Shown: positions 11,076 through 21,216, counted from the first letter of the stretch. The stretch is DNA of 64,000 nucleotides from Verrucomicrobiaceae bacterium (GCA_027491155.1 JAIXWR010000042.1:351767-415766), one strand, 5' to 3'. The notes: generated from the letters alone by a model not told the origin. Translations and numbers: made by a program.

Positions 11076-11864
11076 ATGAAAGCCGTCTTTCAAGCCGTCG
11101 CCCTCTGCCTGTCGCTTTGCGCCGCGCCCGCCTTTTCCGAGCCCGCGCCCGAGCGGCCGAAGCTCGCGGTCTTCGAGGTCGATGGCCACAAGGCCTACCT
11201 CCAGGATTCCCCCGCGCCCGCGCCGGGCAAGCCTTGGATCTGGTATGCTCCCACGGTCAGGGGCGACTTCATCCTTCTCCGCCACAAGACGTATGCGGAT
11301 GCCTTCCTCAACGCGGGGATCGCGATGGCCAGTTGCGATCTCGGCGAGGTGCGCGGCGCGCCCGGCAGCACCGCGAAGTTCGACCTCTTCCATCAGGCGA
11401 TGGTCGCCAAGGGCTACTCGGCCAAGCCCGTCCTGTTAGGCCAGAGCCGCGGCGGCATCATGACCCTGGCCTGGGCGGTGCGGCATCCGGAGAAAGTCGC
11501 CGCCTGGGCCGGGATCTATCCGGTCTGCAATCTGGAAAGCTATCCCCTCCGGTTTTCGAAGCACCTGACCCTCGCCGACTACGGCATGGACGAACCGGCG
11601 ATCCGCGGGAAGCTCGGGGAACTCAACCCGGTGTCCAACCTCGCGGGTCTCGCCAAGCTCAAGGTGCCGCTGTTCTCCGTGCACGGCGACAAGGATGTCA
11701 CCGTGCCTTACGAAGAGAACACCGGGCTGCTCAAGGAACGCTACGAGGCGCTCGGCGGCACTTGCGAGGTCAAGGTCATCCCCGGCCGTGGCCACGAGGT
11801 CAGCCCGCCGTTCTTCGAATGCAAGGAGCTGGTGGATTTCATCCTCAAGCATGCGGCCCGATGA
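11076..11864 (+). CDS. Alpha/beta hydrolase (prolyl-oligopeptidase/esterase-like)
   Basis: Signal peptide; nucleophile elbow VLLGQSRGGIMTLAWAVRHPEKV; SVHGDKDVTVPYEEN and GRGHEVSPPFFE for acid/base residues. Confidence 0.85.
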   Translation: MKAVFQAVALCLSLCAAPAFSEPAPERPKLAVFEVDGHKAYLQDSPAPAPGKPWIWYAPTVRGDFILLRHKTYADAFLNAGIAMASCDLGEVRGAPGSTAKFDLFHQAMVAKGYSAKPVLLGQSRGGIMTLAWAVRHPEKVAAWAGIYPVCNLESYPLRFSKHLTLADYGMDEPAIRGKLGELNPVSNLAGLAKLKVPLFSVHGDKDVTVPYEENTGLLKERYEALGGTCEVKVIPGRGHEVSPPFFECKELVDFILKHAAR

Positions 11865-13423
11865 AAGGACTCATCCTGATCCTCGCCTGCCTGCTGGTCG
11901 CGACGGCCGCGGGGCAAGTGCAGGTCGATGCCCCGGTTCCCGGTCTCGCGCCGTCCTCGCATTTCACCGTGAAGGTGCGCCCTGCCGGCGGCGGCGAATG
12001 GGAGCCGGTGTTCGTGATGGAGACCGCTTGCAAGACCATCGAGAAAGGAAGCGACGGCTACTTCGACTCGCTCGCCGGATGGACCCATGCCTACGCGAAC
12101 TTTGAAACCGGAGGCGCGGTCGAAGTCGAGATCGCCCGCGCCAACGGGCAGCCGGTCCGCAGCGCCGCGGTGCATCCCCGCCGCAAGGCTTCCGCCTGCG
12201 AGGTGAAGGATGGCAAGGTCCGGGTCATCCTCGACCGGCCCTGTCTCGTGGCCGTGGACATCGACGGCCAGATGGACGGGCAGGACACCGGCAAGGGCTA
12301 CCAGGGTCCGCCGGTCCACACGATCTCGCTCTTCGCCAACCCGCCGCTGGCCGGCAAGCCCCGGCCCGGCGACCCGGGCGTGCTGGCGGTGAAACCGGGC
12401 GAGCGTCCGCCTTCCGACGGCCCGTGGCACACGATGCATTTCCTGCCGGGCGTCCATGACATCGGGCTGGCCTTTCCGGTCCGTGCAAATCGCCAGTACT
12501 ACATCCCTGGTAACGCCATCGTCCACGGCACCTTCTCCAACACGAATTGGGGCGACGGGAAGGGCATCCGCATCTTCGGCCACGGCACCCTGTCCGGTGC
12601 ACGGCTGAAGCATCCGGAATACGTGCGGCCCGAAGTCCCGCCGGAGGAGCACGGCCGCTACCGGCCGATCGAGATCGTCGGCACCACCGACACCGTGGTC
12701 GAAGGCATCACCCTCGCCGATTCCGCGACCCATTCGCTGATGCTCATCCACCCCTACGAGGAAGGACATCCCAACCGGGTGGCCTGGACCAAGATCTTCA
12801 CCTGGCGGGTCAACGGCGACGGGATCAATCCCTTCGGCAACACGCTGGTCGAGGACTGCTTCCTCCGCACCCAGGACGATTCGCTTTACGTCAATGGCCG
12901 CGGCATCCGGCGGACCGTGATCTGGAACGATGCCAACGGCTCGGCGTTCGTGCTGAGTGCTCTGGACCAGATTGAAGGCCGCGGGATCGTGGTCGAGGAC
13001 TGCGACGTGATCTATTCCCGCGCGAAGTGGCACCACTGGAGCGGCGGCCGGGTGTTCAACATGCGCGGCGAGGGCGAAGGGGAAGCCGGCCGCGGCGTGG
13101 TCTTCCGCAACATCCGCATCGAGGACCCGCGCCCGACGCTCCAGCAGTTCTTCCTCTGCATGGAAGTGCCGCCGCCATACTCGAAGGATTCGCCGAAGCG
13201 CGGGCCCGGAGACCTCGCGGGCATCCTGTTCGAGAACATCCACATCGCCGCCCCGAGCGTGCTGGGCGAACCCCAGATCCTCCACGGCCTGCCCGGGGCC
13301 CGGATCGGGAAACTCACCTTCCGCAACCTCACCCTCGGCGGTGAGCCGGTCACCGGCGACCGCTTTTTCCGGATGAACGAGCACGTCGACCCACCGGATT
13401 TCGCGGCGGGTGAGAACCGTTAG
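11861..13423 (+). CDS. Parallel beta-helix glycoside hydrolase (GH28/GH49-like)
   Basis: ATGA overlap 11861-11864; signal peptide; IRIFGHGTLSGARLKHPEY...GTTDTVVEGITLADSATHSLMLIHP...VNGDGINPFGNTLVEDCFLRTQDDSLYV pectinase-fold motifs. Confidence 0.75.
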   Translation: MKGLILILACLLVATAAGQVQVDAPVPGLAPSSHFTVKVRPAGGGEWEPVFVMETACKTIEKGSDGYFDSLAGWTHAYANFETGGAVEVEIARANGQPVRSAAVHPRRKASACEVKDGKVRVILDRPCLVAVDIDGQMDGQDTGKGYQGPPVHTISLFANPPLAGKPRPGDPGVLAVKPGERPPSDGPWHTMHFLPGVHDIGLAFPVRANRQYYIPGNAIVHGTFSNTNWGDGKGIRIFGHGTLSGARLKHPEYVRPEVPPEEHGRYRPIEIVGTTDTVVEGITLADSATHSLMLIHPYEEGHPNRVAWTKIFTWRVNGDGINPFGNTLVEDCFLRTQDDSLYVNGRGIRRTVIWNDANGSAFVLSALDQIEGRGIVVEDCDVIYSRAKWHHWSGGRVFNMRGEGEGEAGRGVVFRNIRIEDPRPTLQQFFLCMEVPPPYSKDSPKRGPGDLAGILFENIHIAAPSVLGEPQILHGLPGARIGKLTFRNLTLGGEPVTGDRFFRMNEHVDPPDFAAGENR

Positions 13424-13460
13424 AATGATGCCGCCGTCCGGAATTGCCCGCCTCCGCCTC

Positions 13461-14322
13461 ATGAACCGCCGCCAGCTTCTCGCCCTCTCGCCCGCCCTCT
13501 TCCTGCCGTCCTGCAAGCGCGGCGAGGCACCGGTCACCGCGTCCACCGCGGAGAAGGAGGCTCTTCCCCCGGCGATCGGAAAGAAGGGGCTGTGTCTCTC
13601 CGCCCGGAAGCGCGATCCCGAAAAGATCCGCCGATTCCTGCGGGAAGTCGGTGCCCGCTGGCTCTACAACTGGGACGTCGAGCCGCCCGCGGGACATCCG
13701 GATGACATCGCCTTCACCCCCATGGCCTTACCGGGTCAGCCCGGTGCTCGGGGAGCGTTTGGAGAAGGTGAAATCCGGCGCCGCGTCCAAGGGCTACCGG
13801 GAATTGCTCGGCTTCAACGAACCGGATGCGAAGTCCCAGGGCAACACCTCCGTGGAAGCCGCGCTCGACGCGTGGCCGCGGTTGGAATCGACCGGACTCC
13901 GGCTGGGAAGCCCCGCCACCGTGCATCCCGACAACGACTGGATGCTGGCTTTCATGAAGGGAGTCGAGGAACGCGGGCTGCGGGTGGACTTCATCTGCAT
14001 GCATTCCTACGGCGGCCCGGGCGTGGAGTCGCTGATCAAGAAGATCGAGAGAGTCCACGCCTTGTTCCGCCGGCCGGTCTGGATCACCGAGTTCGCCGTG
14101 GCGGACTGGGACGCGAAGTCGGCGGAGGAGAACCGCTTCGAGGCCGGACGGATCGCCGATTTCCTGAGGGAGCTTCTTCCCCGCCTCGAAGCCATGGACA
14201 TCGTCGAACGCTACGCCTGGTTCCACGGCGGCGTCAGCGGCGGACCGCTCGCGACCTCGAAGCTTTTCAACCCCGACGGCTCCCTGACCGTGGTGGGCGA
14301 GGCCTACCGGTCGATGGTTTGA
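13461..14322 (+). pseudogene. GH128/Glyco_hydro_cc-like secreted protein interrupted by a single +1 frameshift
   Basis: Frame 1 gives MNRRQLLALSPALFLPSCKR...WLYNWDVEPPAGHPDDIAFTPMA; the +1 frame continues YRVSPVLGERLEKVKSGAASKGYRELLGFNEPD...WITEFAVADWD...YRSMV*. The join is at about 13725-13731 (ATGGCCTTACCGG). Confidence 0.85.
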
Positions 14323-14335
14323 GCAGCGCCTTCCT

Positions 14336-16615
14336 TCATTCGGAAAAGCAACTCACCCGGAACACCGCCGCGGGAGCACCGTGGGTGGCGAGGACGCGCA
14401 AGGTGAGACGCTTTGTTGGAACCGGTTTTTCCGGGCGCCACTCGTGGAGAGCGCCGTGGTGGTCGCGCACGGAATGCAGCACCTTGCCCGCGTCGTCCAG
14501 GAGGTCGAAATCCTTCACCATGAAGGGAACGACTTCCTCGGGATGGGTCATCAGCACCGACTCCATCGGATGATCCCAGTCGGGATCGAACTCGAGCCGC
14601 ACACGGCCGATGGCGACCGCTTCGTCCCAATCGAGGCTCAGCTCGGGATTGGGGTCCGCGGGATCGGCGACCCAGGCGTTCGGGGCATCGACCGGGCGGG
14701 CGGGGCCGCCGAGGACGTTGGCGGGACCGAAGAGGTCGACGGGCGGGTCGAAGGTCATCGCGAGGTTGCGGCCTTCGGGGCGGCGCTTGGGCAGCCAGAA
14801 CTCGAAGCGGTCGATGCCGATGCCCGGCGGCGGTTCCTGGACGCTGGACTTGGCGACGGCCTTGTTGAAGGCGGTGGTCACGGCGACGACGCCGGTGAGG
14901 CGTTCATCGCTCACCCGCACGCGGACGGAGGGGTCCTCGCAGAGCTTGATGAAATGATAGGCGTCGAGTTCCACCGGCTTCGCGAAGGCGGCGGAGACGC
15001 GCGACTCGCCTTCGCTGAAGGGGATGTCGAGCGCCTCGACCAGGACTTCCGGCGTGAAGTTGCCGGACTTCTCCGAGCGGCGGAGCTCGACGCGCAGCAC
15101 GCCCGCCTGTTCGGCGGAGATTTCGAAGGAAACGGCGGGCCGGGTTCCGGCTGTTAGAGGAACGAGCATCGCCCACGAGCTGTCGAGACGGACCCAGGCT
15201 TTGTTCGGCTTCAACTCGGCAAGCACGCAACGCGAACTGGCGCTTGCGGTCGCCCGGACGGCCAGGTCGGCGGGGTCGCCGTGGACCTTGCCCGGCAGGA
15301 ACTGCCCGTCGCGCTGCAAGCGGAGCTGCAACTCGCGGAGCTTGTCGCCGGAGGAAAGCTCCGACGGCTTGCACTTCGCCTCGAGGCAGAGCGCGGCCGC
15401 CGTGCCGACGGCCTGGCCGCCCGCCGCGCAGGTGGCCATGACGCGGGTGGAGCCGAAGGCGACGTGGGTCGCGCTGATGATGCGGCCGGCGAGCAGGAGG
15501 TTCGAGAGGTTCCGGCTGTAGTAGCAGCGCCAGGGGATCCCGTAGACGCCTTTCGAATGCCACTGGGTGCAGCCCGAGAGCTCGGAGAAGACCCCGTCGG
15601 CCGGATGAAGGTCCACCGCCCAGCCGCCGTGGGCGACCACGTCGTCGAAGAGGGTCTGCTCCACCACGTCCTGCTGGCGCATGATGTAGTCGCCCTCGAA
15701 GCGGCGGCTTTCACGCTTGCCGGGGACGTGGCCGACCCACTCGAGGGTCATGGTCTCGGCCTCCGGGAAATTGCCGGAGTTCTTGATGTAGTCCCAGACG
15801 CCGTAAACCACCTTCCAGAGTTCCCACTTGATTTCCTCGGTCTGGTGGATCGTGTCGAGCCGGCCGCCGTATTCGAGCCACCAGAAGTTGCAGCCCTGCA
15901 TGTTGGTGTTGAACTGCCGGTAGCGCGGGATTTTCGTGATGTCCTTGAGCGCCCAGCTCGGGGCGACGAACTTCACCGGCACGCCGACGTCCTTGGTCGA
16001 GAAATACATCGAGTGGCCGAGCAACTGGCCGTACTCGGCGTCCGGCGCGAAGCCTTCGCCGAATTCCTCCTTCGACTCCGCGCCCATGCGGAAGGCCGCG
16101 CCGGCCATGAAGCCGACGATGCCGTCGCCCGAGGCGTCGCAGAAGAGGGGAGCCCGCAGCACGTAGCGAGTCGAGTTCTGCGGGCAGAAGGCGTGGACCG
16201 CGGAGATCGTGTCGGGATCGCTCTTCTCCACCTCGAAGACGGCGGTGTTGAGGAGCATCGTCAGGTTCGGCTCGGCGAGGCACTTCTCCAGCAGGATGGT
16301 GTCGAAGACCAGCGCGTTGCCCTGGCGGTTGCGGTAGAGGTTTTCCTCGAGGATCTCGTTGATGATGCCGCCTTCGCGCGACCAGCGGTTGTTGTTGCCG
16401 AGGTGGGAGGTCGCGCCGAGCACCCAGAGGCGGACCTCGCTGGAAGCGTTGCCGCCGAGGACCGGGCGGTCCTGCACCAGCACGGTGCGGACCCCGTGGC
16501 GGGCGGCGGCGATCGCGGCGCAGACTCCGGACAGTCCGCCGCCGACGACGACCAGTCCGGCTTGGTGAGTGATGGTGGAGAGGGAGCGCAGCTCCGCCGG
16601 GCCTTCCTGGATCAT
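14336..16615 (-). CDS. FAD-dependent oxidoreductase (FAD_oxidored family)
   Basis: N-terminal dinucleotide-binding motif AGLVVVGGGLSGVCAAIAAARHGVRTVLVQDRPVLGGNASSEVR; DASGDGIVGFMAGAAFRMGAES; long beta-rich C-terminus. Confidence 0.85.
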   Translation of the reverse strand: MIQEGPAELRSLSTITHQAGLVVVGGGLSGVCAAIAAARHGVRTVLVQDRPVLGGNASSEVRLWVLGATSHLGNNNRWSREGGIINEILEENLYRNRQGNALVFDTILLEKCLAEPNLTMLLNTAVFEVEKSDPDTISAVHAFCPQNSTRYVLRAPLFCDASGDGIVGFMAGAAFRMGAESKEEFGEGFAPDAEYGQLLGHSMYFSTKDVGVPVKFVAPSWALKDITKIPRYRQFNTNMQGCNFWWLEYGGRLDTIHQTEEIKWELWKVVYGVWDYIKNSGNFPEAETMTLEWVGHVPGKRESRRFEGDYIMRQQDVVEQTLFDDVVAHGGWAVDLHPADGVFSELSGCTQWHSKGVYGIPWRCYYSRNLSNLLLAGRIISATHVAFGSTRVMATCAAGGQAVGTAAALCLEAKCKPSELSSGDKLRELQLRLQRDGQFLPGKVHGDPADLAVRATASASSRCVLAELKPNKAWVRLDSSWAMLVPLTAGTRPAVSFEISAEQAGVLRVELRRSEKSGNFTPEVLVEALDIPFSEGESRVSAAFAKPVELDAYHFIKLCEDPSVRVRVSDERLTGVVAVTTAFNKAVAKSSVQEPPPGIGIDRFEFWLPKRRPEGRNLAMTFDPPVDLFGPANVLGGPARPVDAPNAWVADPADPNPELSLDWDEAVAIGRVRLEFDPDWDHPMESVLMTHPEEVVPFMVKDFDLLDDAGKVLHSVRDHHGALHEWRPEKPVPTKRLTLRVLATHGAPAAVFRVSCFSE

Positions 16616-16621
16616 GATCGT

Positions 16622-18346
16622 TTAGTGGGTTTCAGCTTTCGTTCCCCAGAGGATGACCGCCCCGATCGCGGCGAGAACGATGGCAAAGATGAGAATGATG
16701 AGTCGTTGTTCCGGGTTGATCGGGATGAGGCAGGCCATGGCGGCACCGAGGACCACCATGCTCCAGGCCACGATCCGGGCCGGGGAATGGTCGGCCGGGC
16801 CGTCGATCCGCGTTTCGATGGCGGTTTGTTCGTTCACGCGAAGCTCCTCGATGTTGGCCCAGTGGCGGTCGACCTTGCGGGTCCGCAGGTGGGCGATGAA
16901 CACGATTACCAAGGGCAGGACCACTCCCACGAGTGTCATGGACTGGTTCTTCAGCCAGTTGCCGAAGGGGGTGCCCGAGTCCGTCGCGATCCAGCCGAAG
17001 TGGAAGGCCAGGCCCAGCGGGATGCAGATTCCGGCGGTGGTCCAGAGGGTTCCCGTGTTGATGCGGTTGCTGAGCAGGCCGAAGAGGATGGGGGCGAGCA
17101 GGGGAACGACCATCATCTCGGTGACGGAGATGATGACCTTCTCGGCCCCGCCCATCATCGGGATGCAGAGCGCCAGGCCCGAGATGATCGCTCCCAGCAG
17201 GAGGGTGAACCAGCGCCCGGCCGCGAGCAGATGCTTGTCCGTCATCGCCTTGCGGAGGGGGCGGTAGATGTCCTGGGTCAGCACGCTGGAGAAAACGTTG
17301 AGCTGCCCGCTGACCGTGCTCGCGGTGGCGGAAAACATTGCCGCCATCATGAGGCCGACCATGCCGAGGGGAAGGACGTTCGTGCAGGACTTGATGTAGG
17401 CCTCCTCCTTGAGCACCCGGATCATGTCTTCGGTGGCCCCTTCGGGGATCGGGCTCTGCACGCGCCAGAGCAGGGGCGGCAGCAGCCAGAGGAACGGCGA
17501 GAAGAGGTAGAGCCCGCCGAAAAGTACCGTGCCGCGGCGGGCATCGCGCGGGGTCGGCACGCAGAGGTAGCGCTGCACGAAGGCGAACTCCGCGCCGATC
17601 ATGAAGTAATGGATGGCCACCCAGCCGAAGAGGAAGAACCACGTGTACTTCGAGCCCGAGGTGAGCGCGAGGAAGCCCTCGGGCATGTTCGCGATGGTTT
17701 GCCCGAGTCCGCCGATGTCCATCAGGATGAGCGGGATCACGAAGATCACCGCGAGGTTCAGCACGATGAACTGGATGACATCGGTCATGAGCACCGCCCA
17801 CAGCCCGCCGATGACGGTGTAGATCACGACCACGGCGCCGAAGATGAGGATGGCGGTGACCAGCTCGGGAGGCATGCCCTGGACGGCGGACGCGGCGTTC
17901 TCGCCGCGCGTGACCGCCACGGTGAGGATGGCGATGGCGTAGAGCGCGCCCGCGCAGCCGACGAGGCGGTAGATCATCATCGACCAGGTGTAGAAATGCA
18001 GCGCGCCCTTGCCGAAGCGGCGTTCGACGAACTCGGCCGGCGTTTTGATTCCGAGCTTCTTCCATTTCCCGGCCACCGTGTAGCCCGCCAGCAGGGCGGC
18101 CACGCCGTAGCAGAGGTTGACCATGATGGCCACGAGCCCGTGCTGGTAGGCCATGCCGCCCCACACCACGAAGGTGTTGGCGGAGAACATGGTCATGAAG
18201 CCGCTCAGCCCGCTGGCCCACCACGGCGAGGCCCCGCCGGCGGCGAAGAGATCGGAGGTGCTGCGGATCTTGCGGCCGAGCACGACGCCGATGGCGACGG
18301 TGCCGGCAAGGTAAGCGATGAGGATGATCCAGTCGGCGATGTGCAT
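16622..18346 (-). CDS. Sodium:solute symporter (SSS) family protein
   Basis: About 13 hydrophobic helices; MHIADWIILIAYLAGTVAIGVVLGRKIRSTSDLFAAGGASPWWASGLSGFMTMFSANTFVVWGGMAYQHG typical of SSS transporters. Confidence 0.9.
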   Translation of the reverse strand: MHIADWIILIAYLAGTVAIGVVLGRKIRSTSDLFAAGGASPWWASGLSGFMTMFSANTFVVWGGMAYQHGLVAIMVNLCYGVAALLAGYTVAGKWKKLGIKTPAEFVERRFGKGALHFYTWSMMIYRLVGCAGALYAIAILTVAVTRGENAASAVQGMPPELVTAILIFGAVVVIYTVIGGLWAVLMTDVIQFIVLNLAVIFVIPLILMDIGGLGQTIANMPEGFLALTSGSKYTWFFLFGWVAIHYFMIGAEFAFVQRYLCVPTPRDARRGTVLFGGLYLFSPFLWLLPPLLWRVQSPIPEGATEDMIRVLKEEAYIKSCTNVLPLGMVGLMMAAMFSATASTVSGQLNVFSSVLTQDIYRPLRKAMTDKHLLAAGRWFTLLLGAIISGLALCIPMMGGAEKVIISVTEMMVVPLLAPILFGLLSNRINTGTLWTTAGICIPLGLAFHFGWIATDSGTPFGNWLKNQSMTLVGVVLPLVIVFIAHLRTRKVDRHWANIEELRVNEQTAIETRIDGPADHSPARIVAWSMVVLGAAMACLIPINPEQRLIILIFAIVLAAIGAVILWGTKAETH

Positions 18347-18349
18347 GGG

Positions 18350-21085
18350 TCAGGGTTTTGGAACGGTCTTCTTTTCCTTGTCGAATTCGAAGTAGGCGAG
18401 GCTTAGGCACCAGGCGGCGCCGTAGTTCACCCAGCCTTCGGAGTGACGGTAGGCACCTTCCGGGTTGAAGGGAAACATCTCGCTGCCGGGGGCGGCGGAA
18501 ATCGAGCCGCGGCAGAGTTCGAGGCGGGCGCAGACGTCGTTCTTGTGGCCGAGCGGCCAGCCGCGCTCGATGCCGGTGAATCCCATCTCCGGCTTGTGCG
18601 GCGAGGCGGCGAGGCGCGGGTTGCGGCCGAAGGCGGCGTCGGCATGCGAGACCGCGATCTGCCGCATGCGCGACTTGAGCGCCGGGTCGTCGATCACCCA
18701 GGAGGCGGAAAGCGCGATGCCCGGGGTGGCGACCCAGTTGCCCACGTCGTTGATCTTGGGGATGGTCCAATGATCGCCGTCATCGAAGCGGCGGATGTCC
18801 CACAGGTTGGCGGAGCGCTTCGCGGCGACTTCCGCCCAGGCGGTGATCTTCTCCTTCAGCCCGGCCGGCGCGCGGTCGGGATAGTTCTGCAGGAGCCACA
18901 CCAGATGGGGAATCGTGCGGTGCTCGCTCATCCGGTGGCCCTTCGTGGTGCGGGGGTCGTTCCAGTCGAGGTTCTTCACGATCCATTCCGCCTGCATCAC
19001 GGCGGCGGCGAGGTAGCGGTCGGGATCGGCGAGCCCGTCGCGCTTGGCCACCTCGTGCATCAGCAGGTTCGGCACGATCGAATGCCCTGGAGCGTGGCGG
19101 CCCTTGTAGGGATGGAGCCGCCCGCCCATCGGGTTGTTCCCGGTGATCTGCTCGACGGTGAGATAGGTCGACGGAGCCCACCATTTCCCGACCTCGAGCG
19201 AAGGCGCCCAATTCTTTTCGCAGAAGCTACGGCATTTCTCGTAGAACGACCGGGGGAGCCACTGCTTCAGCTCCGGCCACGCCCACACGACATAGGCGAT
19301 CTGCTCGACGGTCTGCGGATGAATCCGGCGCGGCTCGGGGTCCTGGCTGGGATCCTTCGTCGCCGGGTTGACCAGGTAATACCCGGCGCCCCAATGGATG
19401 AGCTTCACCACGTCGGGCGCGTCGTCGGCGGGAGGTTCGATCTCGGTGTAGTACTTCCGCACCGCTTCCATCACGCCTTCGCTGCACGGGTTCTTCGCGT
19501 CGAACTTGAAGGCCGGGTCGAGCACCCGTTTCTTGTCGGCGTGCCAGTCGATCTGCCGCGGCATGGCGGCGATCCGCGCGGGGTCGGCGCGGTGGAAAAG
19601 GACGAGCGCGGGCAGGATGGCATCGTAGTAGGTGCCATCGCGCCAGGGGCAGCCGCCGAAGGCGCTGGGATGGGTGCCGACCACCGACCGGGAGTCGATC
19701 AGGAAATCCACCGCGGGCTGCCAGAACAGATCCTTCCAAAGTCCGGGGCGGATGAGGAAGGGATCGCTGGCGGCGGTCTTCAGCGTGCCGCCGCTCACTT
19801 CGATCACGTATTCCCCGGCAGGTGCGGTGATGGCGGAGAAATCGCCGACGTGCTGGTGGATCTTCGAGCGGAAGAGCGGATCGCCGCCTTTCGACGGGCG
19901 CACGATGAAGTCCGTGCCGTCGCCGGACAAGGGAGCGGTGAAGCGCATCGGGCGACCGGTTTCGTAGCCGACCTGGTTGACCGCGATCACGTGCCGGTCC
20001 CGCAGCACCGGTTGCCAGGGTTTCCATTCGCTTTCCCAGCGGATGACCGGCTTTTCGTTGATGAAGCGGAGCGGCAGCCAGATGTAGCCGGCCTTCACGG
20101 GATCCGCCGGGTTCCAGATGTCGAACATTGCGATCCACTCGCCGGAGCTCCAGGGGGAGGGCAACACGAAGGTGCTTTGGCCGCCGAAGGTTTTCTCCGG
20201 TCCCAGCTTGTTGTGCGGATTGACGGCCTCGCAAGGGTTGCCGAGGTCGCGCCAAGGCCCGGCGAGTCGGTCGGCCGTAAACATCCGCGCGGGGTTCGGG
20301 TTCCAGCCGGTGCTGGCGGAGCCTAACAGGTAGTACTTGCCCTCCCGCTTGAAGAGGGCCGGGGCTTCCGTGGCATGCGCGATGCCTTCCATCACCGTGT
20401 AGCCGCCTTCGGGCCGCAGGCCTTCCTTGGACATGCGGCCGAAGACGAGCGCCTTGTCGGGCTTGCGCACGGCGATGTGGTGCACGCTTCCGTCGTCGTC
20501 GCGGAAGATCGCGAAGTCACCCGATCCGTTCGGGCTTCCCGCTCCGGCGAATTTGCCTTGATAGGTGAAGGTCCCCGTCGGCCCGTCGGCGGTGGCGACC
20601 CCGACGTAGGCGACGTCCGTGCCCTTCGTGTCGCCCGCGGCTCCCGGCGGATAGAGCTTGAAATACATGATGTATTTCGCGGTCTCCGGATGGAAGATCA
20701 CCTTCGGCCGGTCGAGGATGCCCGCGTCGCGGATTTCCGGGTGCTGGCCTTCGGCGCTGACGGAAAGAACCCGGCCGGCGTCGGTCCAGTTGAGGAGGTC
20801 CTTGCTGGTGTAGCAGCGCACGCCCGCCTCGTTCTTCTGGGACTCGGTTTTCCCGGGGATCTTTTCGGAGCCGTACCAGTGGTAGGTTCCGTCGCGCTCG
20901 ATGACGCAGTAGCCGTGCGCGTTGATCGTGTTTCCCGCGGTGTCCGGCCAGGGTTGACCCGGAACAAAGCGATCCCGGGTGGCACCTGCCGCCGGCAGGA
21001 TCGCAAGCAGCAAGCCAAGGGCTGCCGTCGCCAGCGGGCGGGCGTTCCATGGTCCAGGGGTTTTTCGGCGCTGGGTTCGCGGCAT
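18350..21085 (-). CDS. GH43-like N-terminal domain fused to CelD_N Ig-like plus GH9-like (alpha/alpha)6 C-terminal domain
   Basis: N-term: INAHGYCVIERDGTYHWYGSEKIPG...YTSKDLLNWTDAGRV (five-blade propeller style); middle: HVIAVNQVGYETGRPMRFTAP; C-term: helical GH9-like region. Start chosen at ATG 21085 with signal peptide; upstream ATG 21142 also possible. Confidence 0.75.
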   Translation of the reverse strand: MPRTQRRKTPGPWNARPLATAALGLLLAILPAAGATRDRFVPGQPWPDTAGNTINAHGYCVIERDGTYHWYGSEKIPGKTESQKNEAGVRCYTSKDLLNWTDAGRVLSVSAEGQHPEIRDAGILDRPKVIFHPETAKYIMYFKLYPPGAAGDTKGTDVAYVGVATADGPTGTFTYQGKFAGAGSPNGSGDFAIFRDDDGSVHHIAVRKPDKALVFGRMSKEGLRPEGGYTVMEGIAHATEAPALFKREGKYYLLGSASTGWNPNPARMFTADRLAGPWRDLGNPCEAVNPHNKLGPEKTFGGQSTFVLPSPWSSGEWIAMFDIWNPADPVKAGYIWLPLRFINEKPVIRWESEWKPWQPVLRDRHVIAVNQVGYETGRPMRFTAPLSGDGTDFIVRPSKGGDPLFRSKIHQHVGDFSAITAPAGEYVIEVSGGTLKTAASDPFLIRPGLWKDLFWQPAVDFLIDSRSVVGTHPSAFGGCPWRDGTYYDAILPALVLFHRADPARIAAMPRQIDWHADKKRVLDPAFKFDAKNPCSEGVMEAVRKYYTEIEPPADDAPDVVKLIHWGAGYYLVNPATKDPSQDPEPRRIHPQTVEQIAYVVWAWPELKQWLPRSFYEKCRSFCEKNWAPSLEVGKWWAPSTYLTVEQITGNNPMGGRLHPYKGRHAPGHSIVPNLLMHEVAKRDGLADPDRYLAAAVMQAEWIVKNLDWNDPRTTKGHRMSEHRTIPHLVWLLQNYPDRAPAGLKEKITAWAEVAAKRSANLWDIRRFDDGDHWTIPKINDVGNWVATPGIALSASWVIDDPALKSRMRQIAVSHADAAFGRNPRLAASPHKPEMGFTGIERGWPLGHKNDVCARLELCRGSISAAPGSEMFPFNPEGAYRHSEGWVNYGAAWCLSLAYFEFDKEKKTVPKP

Positions 21086-21132
21086 CGGTCGGCAAAGCTG
21101 GTCCGGCGGGCCCTGTTTGTCAGGGTTTTCTA

Positions 21133-21174
21133 CTTGCACCATTTACACATTGGCTTGCACATTTCGGGCATTGC
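21133..21174. promoter_or_regulatory. Two tandem 21-bp operator-like direct repeats in the divergent GH43/AraC intergenic region
   Basis: CTTGCACCATTTACACATTGG (21133-21153) followed directly by CTTGCACATTTCGGGCATTGC (21154-21174): shared CTTGCAC-NN-TT-NNNN-CATTG at 21-bp period. Confidence 0.6.
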
Positions 21175-21216
21175 CCGGGGCGCTGCCGACGGCGTGAATT
21201 CGGCCTCCATGACTCC

